NCBI GenBank assembly: GCA_945787845.1
Contig: CALZJH010000007.1
Span: 186,001-250,000 of the forward strand
Direction: 5' to 3'
Source of the DNA: an uncultured Woeseiaceae bacterium
GTDB taxonomy: Bacteria > Pseudomonadota > Gammaproteobacteria > Steroidobacterales > Woeseiaceae
DNA length: 64,000 bases
Position 1 is the first letter of the stretch, and each line of letters begins with the position of its first letter. The notes beneath the pieces were generated by a model that had not been told where the DNA came from, did not search any database, and saw nothing but the letters and a program-made list of their open reading frames with translations. Of this stretch, positions 21,235 through 32,928 are shown piece by piece. A program made the translations under genes and the position numbers.

Positions 21235-22392
21235 ATGAGTGATAGTTTCCTGTTTACCTCGGAATCGGTTTCCGAGGGGCACCCCGACAAGATTTCCGAC
21301 CAGATATCAGACGCGATTCTCGACGCAATTATCGCCGAGGACAAGGCCGCCCGCGTGGCTGTCGAGACCATGGTCAAGACCGGCATGGCTATTGTCGCCG
21401 GCGAAGTCACGACATCCGCCTGGGTGGATATCGAGGAAATCGTGCGCAGCACTGTACTCGATATCGGCTACAACTCGTCCGATATGGGCTTCGACGGCGC
21501 ATCGTGCTCGGTGCTGAGCGCAATCGGCAAGCAGTCCGTCGACATTGCGATGGGCGTTGACCGGGAAGCTGCCGAGAAGCAGGGCGCCGGCGACCAGGGC
21601 CTGATGTTTGGCTATGCCACCAACGAGACGAACGTGCTGATGCCCGCGCCGATCACGTTTTCGCACCGCCTCGTCAAGCGCCATTCGGAGATTCGCAAGA
21701 ACGGCACGCTGTCGTACCTGCGCCCGGATGCGAAGAGCCAGGTCACGTTCGTCTACCAGGACAGCAAGCCTGTAGCCATCGATGCGATCGTCTTGTCGAC
21801 ACAGCACGCGCACGACGTTTCGATGAAAGACCTGCGCGAAGGGGTCATGGAAGAGATCATCAAGCCGATCATTCCGGCCGAACTCGTCAGCGACAAGACG
21901 AAGTACCACATCAACCCGACGGGCCGCTTCGAGATCGGCGGACCGATGGGCGACTGTGGCCTGACCGGCCGCAAGATCATCGTCGACACCTACGGTGGCT
22001 CGGCCCGGCATGGCGGCGGAGCATTCTCCGGCAAGGACCCGTCGAAGGTCGACCGTTCCGCGGCCTACGCCGCGCGTTACGTCGCCAAGAACATCGTTGC
22101 GGCCGGCCTCGCCGATCGCTGCGAAATCCAGGTGTCCTATGCCATCGGCGTTGCCGAGCCTACGTCAATTTCGGTGCGCACGTTCGGTACCGGGAAACTT
22201 TCTGATACAAAGTTGACCGAACTTATCCGGTATCATTTTGACCTGACCCCGTACGGCATCCTGACGATGCTCGACCTCATCCGGCCGATCTACAAGCAGA
22301 CGGCTGCCTACGGACACTTCGGCCGGGAAGATATCGACCTGAGCTGGGAACGCACTGACAAGGCCGAGGCGCTTAGAGACGCCGCGGCCTGA
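21235..22392 (+). CDS. metK: S-adenosylmethionine synthetase
   Basis: [44 protein letters not shown]. Confidence 0.98.
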   Translation: MSDSFLFTSESVSEGHPDKISDQISDAILDAIIAEDKAARVAVETMVKTGMAIVAGEVTTSAWVDIEEIVRSTVLDIGYNSSDMGFDGASCSVLSAIGKQSVDIAMGVDREAAEKQGAGDQGLMFGYATNETNVLMPAPITFSHRLVKRHSEIRKNGTLSYLRPDAKSQVTFVYQDSKPVAIDAIVLSTQHAHDVSMKDLREGVMEEIIKPIIPAELVSDKTKYHINPTGRFEIGGPMGDCGLTGRKIIVDTYGGSARHGGGAFSGKDPSKVDRSAAYAARYVAKNIVAAGLADRCEIQVSYAIGVAEPTSISVRTFGTGKLSDTKLTELIRYHFDLTPYGILTMLDLIRPIYKQTAAYGHFGREDIDLSWERTDKAEALRDAAA

Positions 22393-22417
22393 TACCGACT
22401 ACACCAGGAGAACGACT

Positions 22418-23731
22418 ATGAGCAGCGAACCCGTTGCCATTCAGCAGAACGACTACAAGGTCGCCGATATTTCGCTGGCCGAGTGGGGCCGCAAGGAGAT
22501 CGCCATCGCCGAGACCGAGATGCCGGGTCTCATGGCGCTGCGCGAAGAGTACAAGGGCCAGAAGCCGCTCGACGGCGCGCGCCTGACGGGCTGCCTGCAC
22601 ATGACCATCCAGACGGCCGTGCTGATCGAGACGCTGAGAGAACTCGGCGCCGATATCCGCTGGTCGTCATGCAATATCTTCTCGACCCAGGATCACGCGG
22701 CTGCGGCAGTCGCTGCCTCCGGTGTTCCCGTGTTTGCCTGGAAAGGCGAGACCGAGGAAGAGTACTGGTGGTGCGTCGAACAGACGATCAGCGGCCCTGA
22801 CGGCTGGCAGCCAAACATGATTCTCGATGACGGCGGCGACCTGACCCAGGTGCTGCACGACAAGTACCCCGAGATCATGAAAGGCGTCAAGGGACTGTCC
22901 GAAGAAACGACTACGGGCGTGAAGCGTCTGTACGACATGATGAAAGACGGTTCGCTGGCCTGCCCGGCCTTCAACGTCAACGATTCGGTCACCAAGTCCA
23001 AGTTCGACAATCTTTACGGCTGTCGCGAGTCACTCGTTGACGCCATAAAACGCGCGACCGACGTCATGGTCGCCGGCAAGGTTGCCGTTGTCTGTGGCTA
23101 CGGCGATGTCGGTAAGGGCTCGGCGCAATCGCTGCGCGGATTGGGTGCGACGGTACTGATCACTGAAATCGATCCGATTTGTGCGCTACAGGCAGCAATG
23201 GAAGGTTATCGCGTCGTTGAACTTGATGACGTCATCGACAAAGTCGATATTGTGGTCACGGCGACAGGCAACTACCACATCGTCACCGGGCCGCAGATGG
23301 AACGCATGAAAAACCAGGCGATCATCTGCAACATCGGTCATTTTGACAACGAGATCGACGTTGCTTACCTGAAGCAATACGAGTGGGACAACATTAAGCC
23401 CCAGGTCGACCACGTTGTGTTCCCGGACGGCAAGCGCATCATCCTGCTGGCTGAGGGACGCCTGGTGAACCTCGGTTGCGGCACCGGTCACCCGAGTTTC
23501 GTCATGTCGAACTCGTTCACCAACCAGGTGTTGGCCCAGATCGAGCTCTGGCAGAATGGCGATAACTACGAGCGCCAGGTCTACGTGTTGCCCAAGCACC
23601 TCGACGAGAAGGTGGCTCGCTTGCACCTCGATCGTATTGGTGCCAAGGTCACCGAATTGTCGGATGAGCAAGCCAAGTATATCGGCGTCGACAAGCAAGG
23701 GCCGTACAAGCCTGAGCATTATCGTTACTAG
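22418..23731 (+). CDS. ahcY: Adenosylhomocysteinase
   Basis: [21 protein letters not shown]-terminal [13 protein letters not shown]. Confidence 0.98.
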   Translation: MSSEPVAIQQNDYKVADISLAEWGRKEIAIAETEMPGLMALREEYKGQKPLDGARLTGCLHMTIQTAVLIETLRELGADIRWSSCNIFSTQDHAAAAVAASGVPVFAWKGETEEEYWWCVEQTISGPDGWQPNMILDDGGDLTQVLHDKYPEIMKGVKGLSEETTTGVKRLYDMMKDGSLACPAFNVNDSVTKSKFDNLYGCRESLVDAIKRATDVMVAGKVAVVCGYGDVGKGSAQSLRGLGATVLITEIDPICALQAAMEGYRVVELDDVIDKVDIVVTATGNYHIVTGPQMERMKNQAIICNIGHFDNEIDVAYLKQYEWDNIKPQVDHVVFPDGKRIILLAEGRLVNLGCGTGHPSFVMSNSFTNQVLAQIELWQNGDNYERQVYVLPKHLDEKVARLHLDRIGAKVTELSDEQAKYIGVDKQGPYKPEHYRY

Positions 23732-23736
23732 GGTGT

Positions 23737-24522
23737 CTGCCTATTCAAGCGACTGCGGAAGGTAACAGCGATTCGATTCCGGTCCTGCATCTGACGGATC
23801 CGCACCTATTTGCCAATCCTGACGGCGAGCTGCGTGGCGCAGTGACTGCCGCCACTCTGCAAAGCGTACTCGACCACTATCAGGCCAGTGACTGGCGCGC
23901 AACACGCGTGCTCGTCACCGGTGACCTTATCCAGGACGATTCTGCGGAAGCCTACGAACGCTTCCGCCACCTGATGTCGCCCCTGAACCTCCGCATCCAC
24001 TGCGTTCCCGGCAATCACGATATCCGCGACCTCATGCGGCCTGTCTGCTGCCGGCCGCCGTTCTCGTACTGTGCCTATGAAGAAATTGGCGAATGGCTGA
24101 TCGTTGGCATCGACAGCTGCGTCAAGGGCCATGCCGGTGGCGAGGTACGTCGTGAGGAGCTGGAGAGACTCGGAAACATCATCCTGCGAAGTCCCGCAAA
24201 ATACGTCATGGTCTGCCTGCACCATCCGCCGGTCGAGATGGGCAGTGCCTGGCTCGACACGGTCGGGCTGAAGAACGCAGACGAAGTACTCGCGCGCCTG
24301 GTATCACTATCGCGCGTGCGCATCGCCGTGTTCGGGCACGTCCACCAGGAATATGACGCAGACCATGAGGGCGTTCGCATTATCGGAACCCCTTCGACGT
24401 GCCGACAGTTCAAGCCCGGCAGCAGTAAGTTTGCGGTTGATGACAGGCCGCCCGCCTATCGCCGCATTGAACTCAACGCTGACGGCAGCGTCGATACGGA
24501 GATGATCTGGGTGGAAGCATGA
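23737..24522 (+). CDS. Calcineurin-like phosphoesterase (CpdA-like), start uncertain (no ATG/GTG/TTG in frame upstream of the first motif)
   Basis: Frame 1 reads PVLHLTDPHLFANPDGELRG before the listed GTG start at 23842; VTGDLIQDDS, GNHD, FGHVHQ motifs follow. 23737 is a CTG codon chosen as the most plausible start. Confidence 0.8.
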   Translation: MPIQATAEGNSDSIPVLHLTDPHLFANPDGELRGAVTAATLQSVLDHYQASDWRATRVLVTGDLIQDDSAEAYERFRHLMSPLNLRIHCVPGNHDIRDLMRPVCCRPPFSYCAYEEIGEWLIVGIDSCVKGHAGGEVRREELERLGNIILRSPAKYVMVCLHHPPVEMGSAWLDTVGLKNADEVLARLVSLSRVRIAVFGHVHQEYDADHEGVRIIGTPSTCRQFKPGSSKFAVDDRPPAYRRIELNADGSVDTEMIWVEA

Positions 24523-25412
24523 GAAGCATCATCGCGAGCCTTGTGCTGGTACTGGTATCCAGTGCGGCCCTCGCCGGTGACGAGGCGCACCCTGTCACGC
24601 TCTGGCGTGTCGCGGGTGAGGCGAATTCCGTCTACCTGCTTGGCTCGATTCACCTGTTGCGTGAACAGGATCTCCCGCTGCCAACCGTCATTGATGACGC
24701 CTATGGCGACGCTGAAATTATCGTCATGGAACTGGACATGGACGATATGGACCCGGTGTACGCGCAGGCCGCATTTAATCGCGCCGGTGTGAGGACCGAC
24801 GGTACGACCCTGCAAGACCTGATGGGCGACGAAGCTTACGCGGAAGCCGAGAAGAGCGCGGCGCAGCTCGATATTCCACTGGAGATGCTCGCGCAAAGCG
24901 AACCCTGGCTGGCCGCGCTGACCGTGGAACTCATGATGCTTTACCGCATCGGCTTTGACCCGACGCTCGGCGTCGAAATGATGATCACGCAACGCGCGAC
25001 TGCTGACGGTAAGCGGATCGAGGGCCTGGAAACGATCGACGAGCAGCTGTCGTTCCTGGACGGCCTGCCGCTTGAAGCCCAGCGCGAGATGCTGCTGCAG
25101 ACGCTGGCCGAGGGCGCGGCCCTCAGCGAGACGATCGATGAGCTAATCCACGCATGGCACCACGGCGACACCGCCGCCCTTGAGGAAGGCCTGCTCGAGT
25201 CGATAGGCGAACAGGATGCCTTCACCGACGCCCTTATTCACGACCGCAACCGCCGCTGGGCGGAAACGATCGCTGAATGGCTGGACGACGAGCAAGACTA
25301 CCTGGTAGTTGTCGGCGCACTCCACCTCGTGGGCGACCTGGGCGTGCCCGCTCTTCTGGATGACCGGGGTTTCGGTATTCATCAGTTGAGCGAGCCGGCA
25401 ACACTCCGGTAG
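24519..25412 (+). CDS. TraB/GumN family protein
   Basis: SVYLLGSIHLLREQDLPLP N-terminal motif and VVVGALHLVGDLGVPALL C-terminal motif. Confidence 0.9.
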   Translation: MRSIIASLVLVLVSSAALAGDEAHPVTLWRVAGEANSVYLLGSIHLLREQDLPLPTVIDDAYGDAEIIVMELDMDDMDPVYAQAAFNRAGVRTDGTTLQDLMGDEAYAEAEKSAAQLDIPLEMLAQSEPWLAALTVELMMLYRIGFDPTLGVEMMITQRATADGKRIEGLETIDEQLSFLDGLPLEAQREMLLQTLAEGAALSETIDELIHAWHHGDTAALEEGLLESIGEQDAFTDALIHDRNRRWAETIAEWLDDEQDYLVVVGALHLVGDLGVPALLDDRGFGIHQLSEPATLR

Positions 25413-25439
25413 CATCCGCTCCTCTTCAGGAGAAATACC

Positions 25440-26708
25440 ATGAGTCTCTATACCGATGCCCGTGAGGTCATTGCTGGCGGCGTGAACTCCCCGGTCCGGG
25501 CGTTCGCAGGCGTTGGCGGCGAACCCGTCTTCTTCAAGAGCGCTAAAGGCGCGCGTTTCCAGTCCGAGGACGGCAAGGAGTACATCGACTACGTTGGCTC
25601 TTGGGGCCCCATGATCCTCGGCCATGCACACCCGGATGTGCTTGACGCTGTGATTGCCACGGCGCGCAGTGGCCTGAGCTTTGGGGCGCCGTGTGTCCTG
25701 GAGACGCAGATCGCGGAGAAGATCTGTGCCATGTTGCCGTCGGCCGACAAGGTGCGCATGGTCAGCTCGGGAACGGAGGCCACGATGAGCGCCATTCGGC
25801 TGGCACGCGGCCATACCGGCCGCGACAAGATCGTCAAGTTCGAAGGCTGCTACCACGGGCATTCGGACTCGCTGCTGATCAAGGCGGGCTCAGGCGCGCT
25901 GACGCTCGGCGTCCCGAGTTCACCGGGTGTCCCCGCCGGTCTCGCGGAGCACACCATCACTCTGCCGTTCAACGACATCGACGCGGTCAAGTCTGCGTTT
26001 TCGGAGATTGGCGACCAGATCGCCTGCGTGATTGTCGAGCCGATCGCCGGCAACATGAACATGGTGCCTCCGGTGCCCGGCTTCCACGAGACGCTGCGCG
26101 ATGAATGCACCAAAGCCGGCGCCCTCCTGGTTTTCGACGAAGTCATGACCGGTTTTCGCGTTGCCAGGGGCTGTGCACAGTCAATTTTTGGCGTTACGCC
26201 GGACATCACAACGCTCGGCAAGGTGATCGGCGGCGGTATGCCCGCCGCGGCCTACTGCGGTCGCGCCGACGTCATGGCGAGCATCGCCCCCGACGGGCCC
26301 GTCTACCAGGCCGGCACCTTGTCAGGCAATCCTGTCGCGATGGCGGCTGGACTCAAGACGCTCGAACTGATTGACGACGACGCCTTCTGGACCGCGCTGA
26401 CCGCCAAGACAAAACACCTCGTCGATAGCCTCGCGGCCGCAGCCGCAGATGCCGGCATTCCCGTTGCCGTCGAGTGCGAAGGCGGCATGTTCGGAATGGT
26501 GTTCACGGATCAGGGTCCTGTGCGGACCTTCGCCCAGGTTGCTGCGGCCGACACCGAGCGGTTCAAGACGTTCTTTCACGGCATGCTCGATGAAGGCGTC
26601 TACCTTGCGCCGTCGGCATTCGAGGCGGGCTTCGTGTCGGCGGCGCACAGCGACGACGATCTCGACCAGACCATCGCCGCTGCCGCCAAAGTCTTCAGGA
26701 CACTCTAG
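25440..26708 (+). CDS. hemL: Glutamate-1-semialdehyde 2,1-aminomutase
   Basis: [34 protein letters not shown]. Confidence 0.98.
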   Translation: MSLYTDAREVIAGGVNSPVRAFAGVGGEPVFFKSAKGARFQSEDGKEYIDYVGSWGPMILGHAHPDVLDAVIATARSGLSFGAPCVLETQIAEKICAMLPSADKVRMVSSGTEATMSAIRLARGHTGRDKIVKFEGCYHGHSDSLLIKAGSGALTLGVPSSPGVPAGLAEHTITLPFNDIDAVKSAFSEIGDQIACVIVEPIAGNMNMVPPVPGFHETLRDECTKAGALLVFDEVMTGFRVARGCAQSIFGVTPDITTLGKVIGGGMPAAAYCGRADVMASIAPDGPVYQAGTLSGNPVAMAAGLKTLELIDDDAFWTALTAKTKHLVDSLAAAAADAGIPVAVECEGGMFGMVFTDQGPVRTFAQVAAADTERFKTFFHGMLDEGVYLAPSAFEAGFVSAAHSDDDLDQTIAAAAKVFRTL

Positions 26709-28786
26709 AACGACCAGATAATGCCCGCCGACAGCGTGCGTTCCGCACCGTAGAGTCGTTCCCCGACAGGAATGTCGGAACCGTTTGCGCGGTTGATACC
26801 GGCCACGTGGTCCTGGTACGTCTCGTCCAGCAGGTTGTCGATACGTGCCTCGAGCCGCAGCGATTCCAGCGGGCTCCAGAACAAGGCCGCGTTAAGCAGT
26901 TCGTAGCCCAGCGTTTGCTGCTCGTTGTTGTAAACGGATACCTTGTCCTGCCTTGCGTAAGCCACAACCTCGGTTGTTATCGAGACGCCCTCGCCTTCCC
27001 ACGTCAGTCCGATCGACGCATTCGGCGGCGCGAGTCGGTACAGGTCGTCATCGATATCACGGCGCTTGCCGCGCGCGTAGGAAGCGATACCATCCAGGTA
27101 CCACGCGTCGGCCAGTTCGTATTTCCACGCTAGATCGGCGCCATAGATCTCAGCATCGACATTGGCGAACTGCAGCGCAGGATTACCCGACATCATCTGC
27201 GACACCATGTTTGCCGTCATATTCGTCGACGGGATACCCTGTATGTAACCGTCCACGCGCCGGTAAAAGACTTGCGGTGAAATCGTGAAACGCCCGATGT
27301 CCTTGCCGAAGCCGATCGTAATCTCGTTGGAGCGCTCTTCGTCGAGACCGAGGCCACCGATGTAGCTACGCCCGTCAGCCAACCCGCCGGTCGCCTGCAA
27401 CGGCAGCCACAGATAAAGCTCCTGGTATGAGGGTGCGCGCGTCTTGCTACCCAGTTCGACACGCCATTCCGTGCCCGACGCCACGTTGAGTCGGTATTTG
27501 AACACCGCATCAACTGAGTTCCACGCCTGGCTTCGCTCTGACGCGTTGAAGGCGTCGGCCAGCAAGGCAACGTTCGCGCCCATGTCGCCCATCATTCCGG
27601 CACTGCCGACTTCGCCGGAATCCGCTTCGACCCGTTTGGCCCGCACCCCGAATTCCATGTCGCCCCGTTCACTGTTCATGCGCCACTCTGCGAATATCGA
27701 GGACACATCCCGCTCCACGTCGACGAAATTGTCAACGCGGAACATTGCGTTGTTCGGGTTGGTGATCGTCGCATCATGGTCGGCCGTGGTGGCGTCGATA
27801 CCAAGCTTGAGTGTCGATTCGCGCAGCGCGATTCCTGCAGACACGCTGACTTGTCCGCCAGTTCCGGTCGTAAGGTTCTGTCTCTGCATCGCCGGCATCG
27901 GCGACTGGCGCAAACCGAAGTTGTCCATGAGATGTTCGACATCGTTCCAGGCAACGCGACCGTCCAGCGAAACTTTGTCAGTCAGGTCGAGACTTGCCTG
28001 TGCACCGGCGAGACTGGTATCGATGTAGCGAATGTCCATTGGCAGCGCCGGCGTTCCGGTGTCGTCGGTATCCAGCCTTCCGACGAACAACAGTACGGAT
28101 GAATCATCACGGGCAAAGGAATAGCTCAGGTCCATGCGCTCACGATGCAGCTGCGATGGGCGGACTTCGCCCTTCGGCGTCTTGATGGCATCGCCGTCAT
28201 CGAGTTCAGCCAGCATCGACACCTTGTGAAGCCCGCCGGCCAGCGTCAACCGGCCGGCCGTCGTACTGACGTTGCCGTTGCCCGAGTAGCGGCTGCCAAC
28301 GAAACCCGACAAGCTCGTCCCCGACGGATTGAATTCGCCACGCGACAGGGTGGTTGAAACGTGGCCGCCGATGGACTCGGGTGCCAGCGAGACGCTCGCA
28401 ACCCCGCGCGTCACTGACAGTGAATCGGTGATCATCGGTGAGACATACGACAGGGGTGCGTCCATGGCATTCGGGCCGCCCGACACAACGCCGAGGTGGT
28501 CGATCACGACGGATATGCGATCACCGTACATGCCGCGATACTGGGCGATCCCCGTAACAGGGCCATTTGCATTGACGTTGGCGCCCGGAATGTCCTTGAG
28601 GATTGTCGCCGTGTCGACCAGCATTTCACGATCGACTTCAATTTGCGCAAGGCCCGTCGCAACTGATCTGCCGATCACGATGACTTCGTCCACGTCGGAC
28701 GCGCCCGGCCCGGCAGACGGTTGCGCGGCCACGGCGGCTGGCAACAACAGCACGGCCGCCATGGCCGTGGGTATGCAAGAATTCAT
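26705..28786 (-). CDS. TonB-dependent receptor, copper-receptor-like (OprC/NosA-like)
   Basis: Plug and beta-barrel patterns, terminal W-S-F; Met-rich segments ([16 protein letters not shown]); probable start MNSCIPTAM after AGGAGAAAA; adjacent His-rich DUF2946-like protein. Confidence 0.8.
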   Translation of the reverse strand: MNSCIPTAMAAVLLLPAAVAAQPSAGPGASDVDEVIVIGRSVATGLAQIEVDREMLVDTATILKDIPGANVNANGPVTGIAQYRGMYGDRISVVIDHLGVVSGGPNAMDAPLSYVSPMITDSLSVTRGVASVSLAPESIGGHVSTTLSRGEFNPSGTSLSGFVGSRYSGNGNVSTTAGRLTLAGGLHKVSMLAELDDGDAIKTPKGEVRPSQLHRERMDLSYSFARDDSSVLLFVGRLDTDDTGTPALPMDIRYIDTSLAGAQASLDLTDKVSLDGRVAWNDVEHLMDNFGLRQSPMPAMQRQNLTTGTGGQVSVSAGIALRESTLKLGIDATTADHDATITNPNNAMFRVDNFVDVERDVSSIFAEWRMNSERGDMEFGVRAKRVEADSGEVGSAGMMGDMGANVALLADAFNASERSQAWNSVDAVFKYRLNVASGTEWRVELGSKTRAPSYQELYLWLPLQATGGLADGRSYIGGLGLDEERSNEITIGFGKDIGRFTISPQVFYRRVDGYIQGIPSTNMTANMVSQMMSGNPALQFANVDAEIYGADLAWKYELADAWYLDGIASYARGKRRDIDDDLYRLAPPNASIGLTWEGEGVSITTEVVAYARQDKVSVYNNEQQTLGYELLNAALFWSPLESLRLEARIDNLLDETYQDHVAGINRANGSDIPVGERLYGAERTLSAGIIWSF

Positions 28787-28858
28787 TGCTTTTCTCCTGG
28801 GTAGCAATCAATTACGCGGCGCGCGCCGCGCAATGAAAAAGGTTCTGGAAATTGCTAC

Positions 28859-29245
28859 TCAGGCAGGGGGTGCGCGCGAACGATACGCAGTGGTCGATAC
28901 CCGGATCAGAAGGGTGGCGGGTGCTTCCTCAAACGCCGCCGTGTCAGGAACGAGGTCGGGCTGTACTCCCATATCCACGGCAACCGCCGACGCCAGCATG
29001 TGGCCGATCGGACATTGCTCGGTTCCCGTGACCGACGCCCCGTCCTCACCGCCATGATGATGGTGATGTTGGTCGCTGGCCAATGCCTGCATGATTTCGG
29101 CAGGCATGCCATCCGGACAGAGTTCGTAGAGCAGGCCACTGCGCTCCGACCCCGGCATATAACCGTCCGGTGTCAACGCACGCAACGACAGCACCACCAG
29201 TGTGGCAATCAGCAGGGTCTGTCTGTTGCTCGCGAAAAGACTCAT
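28859..29245 (-). CDS. DUF2946-like small exported protein with His-rich segment
   Basis: LRALTPDGYMPGSERSGLLYELCPDGMP...DQHHHHHGGEDG...EQCPIGHMLA. Confidence 0.7.
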   Translation of the reverse strand: MSLFASNRQTLLIATLVVLSLRALTPDGYMPGSERSGLLYELCPDGMPAEIMQALASDQHHHHHGGEDGASVTGTEQCPIGHMLASAVAVDMGVQPDLVPDTAAFEEAPATLLIRVSTTAYRSRAPPA

Positions 29246-29322
29246 ATAATCAACATTCTAACGGCGGGATCTCGCAGTGATATGGGTAGTTTCCATAATC
29301 CTGGTATGGGGGGGCATGACGT

Positions 29323-29886
29323 TCAGGAATGGAGGACGCTCTCGATCATGCTCAGGCAGGCAGGAATATCCTCGCTCTCGAGCCAGAACTGCTTCTGTTC
29401 GAGCCCGATCGGCAAGACCTCCACGAAGCGGTGCGCGACCCACGCCGCATCATCGATGCGGCGCTCGAGGTGCTCGTACAGCCGGCCGAGATCGTTCATG
29501 ACGCTCTCGAGGATGTGCGGCAATCCTGAAAACTCCTCGGGCAGCGGCATCGGTTCCGCGATCGGAAGCAGCTCGATCTCCCCGACGTTGAGCCCATCAT
29601 CCTGGCGCTCTGCAGCCAGCAACCGGAATCGCTGCGTGCCAATTGCAGTGACGCCCAATAAGCCATCGCTGCCCTGGTACCAGTCGGTGATCGTGGCCAG
29701 CGTACCGATCTCGTACGTCGTCACGGGCCCGACCTCCTGGCCGTCCCGGATGAGCAGGACGCCGAACGGTGCGTCATCCTTCATGCAGCGACTGATCATG
29801 TCGAGGTAGCGCGGCTCGAATACGCGCAAAGGCAAGGGACCGCCCGGGAAGAGGACGGTATTCAGGGGAAAGAGTGGCGTAGTCAC
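29323..29886 (-). CDS. LON peptidase substrate-binding domain protein
   Basis: LFPLNTVLFPGGPLPLRVFEPRYLDMI. Confidence 0.93.
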   Translation of the reverse strand: MTTPLFPLNTVLFPGGPLPLRVFEPRYLDMISRCMKDDAPFGVLLIRDGQEVGPVTTYEIGTLATITDWYQGSDGLLGVTAIGTQRFRLLAAERQDDGLNVGEIELLPIAEPMPLPEEFSGLPHILESVMNDLGRLYEHLERRIDDAAWVAHRFVEVLPIGLEQKQFWLESEDIPACLSMIESVLHS

Positions 29887-29906
29887 TCTCTAAATATAGA
29901 CGTTTA

Positions 29907-31274
29907 TCAGGCCCTGGTCCGCTGCAGCAACGCCGTCAGCGTCTGACGGGCCGAGCCAAAGCCACCATTGCTCATAAATATGACCTGGTCCCCGCCAAGA
30001 ACGCGCGTCGACATATCGTTGACCAGGCGATCGTAATCATCGTAGAGCCGCAGCTTCTTGCCCAGCGATTCCAGGCTGCTCTCGAAGTCACCCGGCATGC
30101 CGTCCGGTCGATACATCCAGACGAGATCGGCATCCTGCAATGCATCCGCCAGTGTCTCGCTGTGTACGCCAAGTTTCATCGTATTGGAGCGGGGTTCGAC
30201 AGCGACCACAATGCGATGACCCGGATAGCGCCTGCGCATGGAACGGATCGACTTGGCAATGGCCGTCGGGTGATGCGCGAAATCATCGTAAATCGCGATA
30301 TTGGCGACCGTTGCCGTACGCTCCATGCGGCGCTTTACACCGTCGAACCGGGACATCGAGTCAACGGCCTGCTCGAGCGAGACGCCAGCCGACGCGGCCG
30401 CGGCAACCGCAGCAAGCGCATTTTCGAGGTTATACGTCCCTCCGATGCGCCAGCGAGTCTCTGCCGCCTGCCCGCCCGGCCCACGCATGCCGATGTGGCG
30501 CTCTACCTTGTCGCCGAAGCGCGCCGTCCAGTCAGAATCGTCACCCGTGCTGAACGTCTCGGTCGGTGTCCAGCAACCCTGGCTCAGCAACACTTTCAGA
30601 TTTTCGTCGACGCCGTTCACGACGATGCGCCCCTTGCCGGGCACGGTTCGCAGTAGCTGGTGAAACTGCCAGAGAATCGCGTCCAAATCCTTGTAAATGT
30701 CGGCGTGGTCGTACTCGAGGTTATTCAGCACCAGCGTGCGTGGGCGATAGTGAACAAACTTCGCCCGCTTGTCGAAGAAAGCCGTGTCGTACTCGTCGGC
30801 TTCGACGACGAAGTACTCCGAATCCCCAAAGCGTGCAGAGGTACCAAAGTTTGCAGGGATACCGCCGATGAGAAAGCCCGGCGCATGCCCCGCGTCTTCC
30901 AGAATCCAGGCCAGCATGCTGGCCGTCGTTGTTTTCCCGTGCGTGCCGGCGACGGCCAGCACATGACGATCGTTGAGCACGTTTTCGGCCAGCCAGGCGG
31001 GCCCGGACTTGTAAGGCATATTCCGATCGAGCATCGCTTCAACGACCTCGACGCCGCGGCTCATGACATTGCCCACGACCACGCAGTCGGGATTGATGTC
31101 CAGCTGCCTGGCATCGACACCTTCGTGAATTTCGATTCCCAGCGATTTGAGCTGTGTGCTCATGGGTGGGTAAACGTTGCGATCGCAACCCGTTACTTCG
31201 TGGCCGGCCGCGCGCGCCAGGGCCGCAACGCCGCCCATGAAGGTCCCACAAATGCCGAGGATGTGAATATGCAT
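29907..31274 (-). CDS. mpl: UDP-N-acetylmuramate:L-alanyl-gamma-D-glutamyl-meso-diaminopimelate ligase
   Basis: MHIHILGICGTFMGGVAALARAAGHEVTGCD; AVAGTHGKTTTASMLAW. Confidence 0.97.
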   Translation of the reverse strand: MHIHILGICGTFMGGVAALARAAGHEVTGCDRNVYPPMSTQLKSLGIEIHEGVDARQLDINPDCVVVGNVMSRGVEVVEAMLDRNMPYKSGPAWLAENVLNDRHVLAVAGTHGKTTTASMLAWILEDAGHAPGFLIGGIPANFGTSARFGDSEYFVVEADEYDTAFFDKRAKFVHYRPRTLVLNNLEYDHADIYKDLDAILWQFHQLLRTVPGKGRIVVNGVDENLKVLLSQGCWTPTETFSTGDDSDWTARFGDKVERHIGMRGPGGQAAETRWRIGGTYNLENALAAVAAAASAGVSLEQAVDSMSRFDGVKRRMERTATVANIAIYDDFAHHPTAIAKSIRSMRRRYPGHRIVVAVEPRSNTMKLGVHSETLADALQDADLVWMYRPDGMPGDFESSLESLGKKLRLYDDYDRLVNDMSTRVLGGDQVIFMSNGGFGSARQTLTALLQRTRA

Positions 31275-31280
31275 ATCGAA

Positions 31281-31805
31281 CTAAGCCGCGGTCGCTTGCG
31301 CCGGATTCATCGCGGAACTCAGGTAGTACTGCAGCGCAAAGATAAGAAACGCGAGAATCACGCCGTACAGGCGAGGTCGCTCCAGGGTCCGGGACAATAT
31401 ATGACCATCGACAACGATTGAAAACAGCGTGATGGCCCAGACCGTCATCAGCCCAAGTACGGTGACGGCCGAGAATTCCTGGAATCGCAACATGACCGCT
31501 ATCACCACGGTCAGCGCCATTCCCAGCACTGCACCGCAGCCAATCAGTGCCGTCATCATTTGCAGAAGCCGCTCATTCTTGCGGTCGAGCGCCACGATCA
31601 TTGCGAACAGGACCAGGCCGATCAGGCTCACTATGAGCCCCGAGATCGACGTCGTGCCGACGTCGGGGATGACCAGTTCGCCAAGCAGGTCGACGAACAG
31701 CCAGAACGCGACCACGATGACGAACAGCGCCATGGAATGGGGAATCGCATCCGGACCTTTTTTGAGGCGGATGATGTCAACCAGCGTTTGCAGTAGCGTC
31801 AGCAT
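31281..31805 (-). CDS. Hypothetical multi-pass membrane protein
   Basis: Intact 174-codon ORF with about five hydrophobic segments; downstream end abuts mpl start. Confidence 0.75.
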   Translation of the reverse strand: MLTLLQTLVDIIRLKKGPDAIPHSMALFVIVVAFWLFVDLLGELVIPDVGTTSISGLIVSLIGLVLFAMIVALDRKNERLLQMMTALIGCGAVLGMALTVVIAVMLRFQEFSAVTVLGLMTVWAITLFSIVVDGHILSRTLERPRLYGVILAFLIFALQYYLSSAMNPAQATAA

Positions 31806-31854
31806 GATGTGCGCATGTTAACCTCTGTGTCCGAATTTCGCCCACGCCTTTTTC

Positions 31855-32928
31855 ATGTCTCATTATCAATTCGTCGAACAGTCCGACTCGCTCCTCCCTG
31901 CCCTGCAGAAGCACGGGCAGCTTGGCATTGACACGGAGTTCATGCGCGAACGCACCTACTTTGCACAGCTTTGCCTTGTGCAGATATCGACACGCGGTGA
32001 AATCTGGTGCGTCGATCCGCTGTCCGGACACTCGCAGGACGACTTCTGGAAAGAGCTGTTGACCCATGACTGGGTCTTGCACTCGGCCCGCCAGGATATC
32101 GAGGTCATTTACCAGGCCGCCGGCACAATGCCCGAATCCATTTTCGATACCCAGGTGGCTGCCGGCCTGCTCGGATACCCGGCGCAGATGGGCTACGCCG
32201 GACTCGTCAAGGAGTTGTTTGACGTCGAGATTCACAAATCGCACACACGCGCTGACTGGAGCAAACGGCCGCTGCGACAGGAATATCTTGATTACGCGGC
32301 CGAAGACGTCGAATACCTGCTGCCTGCCTGCGACCTCCTCACGGAAAAGCTCGACCAGAAGGGCCGGCTGGCATGGGCGCGAGAAGATTCACACTGGCTG
32401 CTGGATTCCACCCTCTACGATATCGGTGACAGCCAGGCTCTCGATCGCCTGAAAGGGGCGCGAAATTTTCGCGGCCGCAGGCGTGCAGCGGCGGCGCGAC
32501 TCGCCGGGTGGCGTGAGGCCGAGGCGATCAAGCGCGATCGGCCACGACAATGGATCATGCGCGACAATGTCCTGCTGGATATCGCCTACCGGCTGCCGGA
32601 GTCCGAGGCGGCAATGGCAGATATACAGGGTGTGCCCTCCAAGCTCGTCAAGCGCGTGGGCCGACAGCTGCTGGAACTGGTCGCCGCGTCCGCGAACGAC
32701 AACCGGGAATACAGCCCGCCGCGCCCGCCGGACGAGGGGCAGAAAGCCCTGCTCAAGGAGATGCAGTCGCGAGTTGCGGCGTGCGCCAAAGACCTGGACA
32801 TCGCCGCCGAAACGCTCGCATCGAAACGCGAGTTGTCGGGGGTCATTATCTCCGGCAATCACAACTCCCGCGTCTTCAGCGGCTGGCGCGCCGAACTGAT
32901 CGGGAACGACCTGCTGGGCTTGCTATAG
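31855..32928 (+). CDS. rnd: Ribonuclease D
   Basis: GIDTEFMRERTYFAQLCLVQIS; DYAAEDVEYLLP; HRDC-like C-terminus. Confidence 0.95.
   Translation: MSHYQFVEQSDSLLPALQKHGQLGIDTEFMRERTYFAQLCLVQISTRGEIWCVDPLSGHSQDDFWKELLTHDWVLHSARQDIEVIYQAAGTMPESIFDTQVAAGLLGYPAQMGYAGLVKELFDVEIHKSHTRADWSKRPLRQEYLDYAAEDVEYLLPACDLLTEKLDQKGRLAWAREDSHWLLDSTLYDIGDSQALDRLKGARNFRGRRRAAAARLAGWREAEAIKRDRPRQWIMRDNVLLDIAYRLPESEAAMADIQGVPSKLVKRVGRQLLELVAASANDNREYSPPRPPDEGQKALLKEMQSRVAACAKDLDIAAETLASKRELSGVIISGNHNSRVFSGWRAELIGNDLLGLL

Noticed and set aside
22393-22417. Possible SAH riboswitch upstream of ahcY
   Set aside because: The gap between metK and ahcY is only 25 bp, too short for the aptamer.
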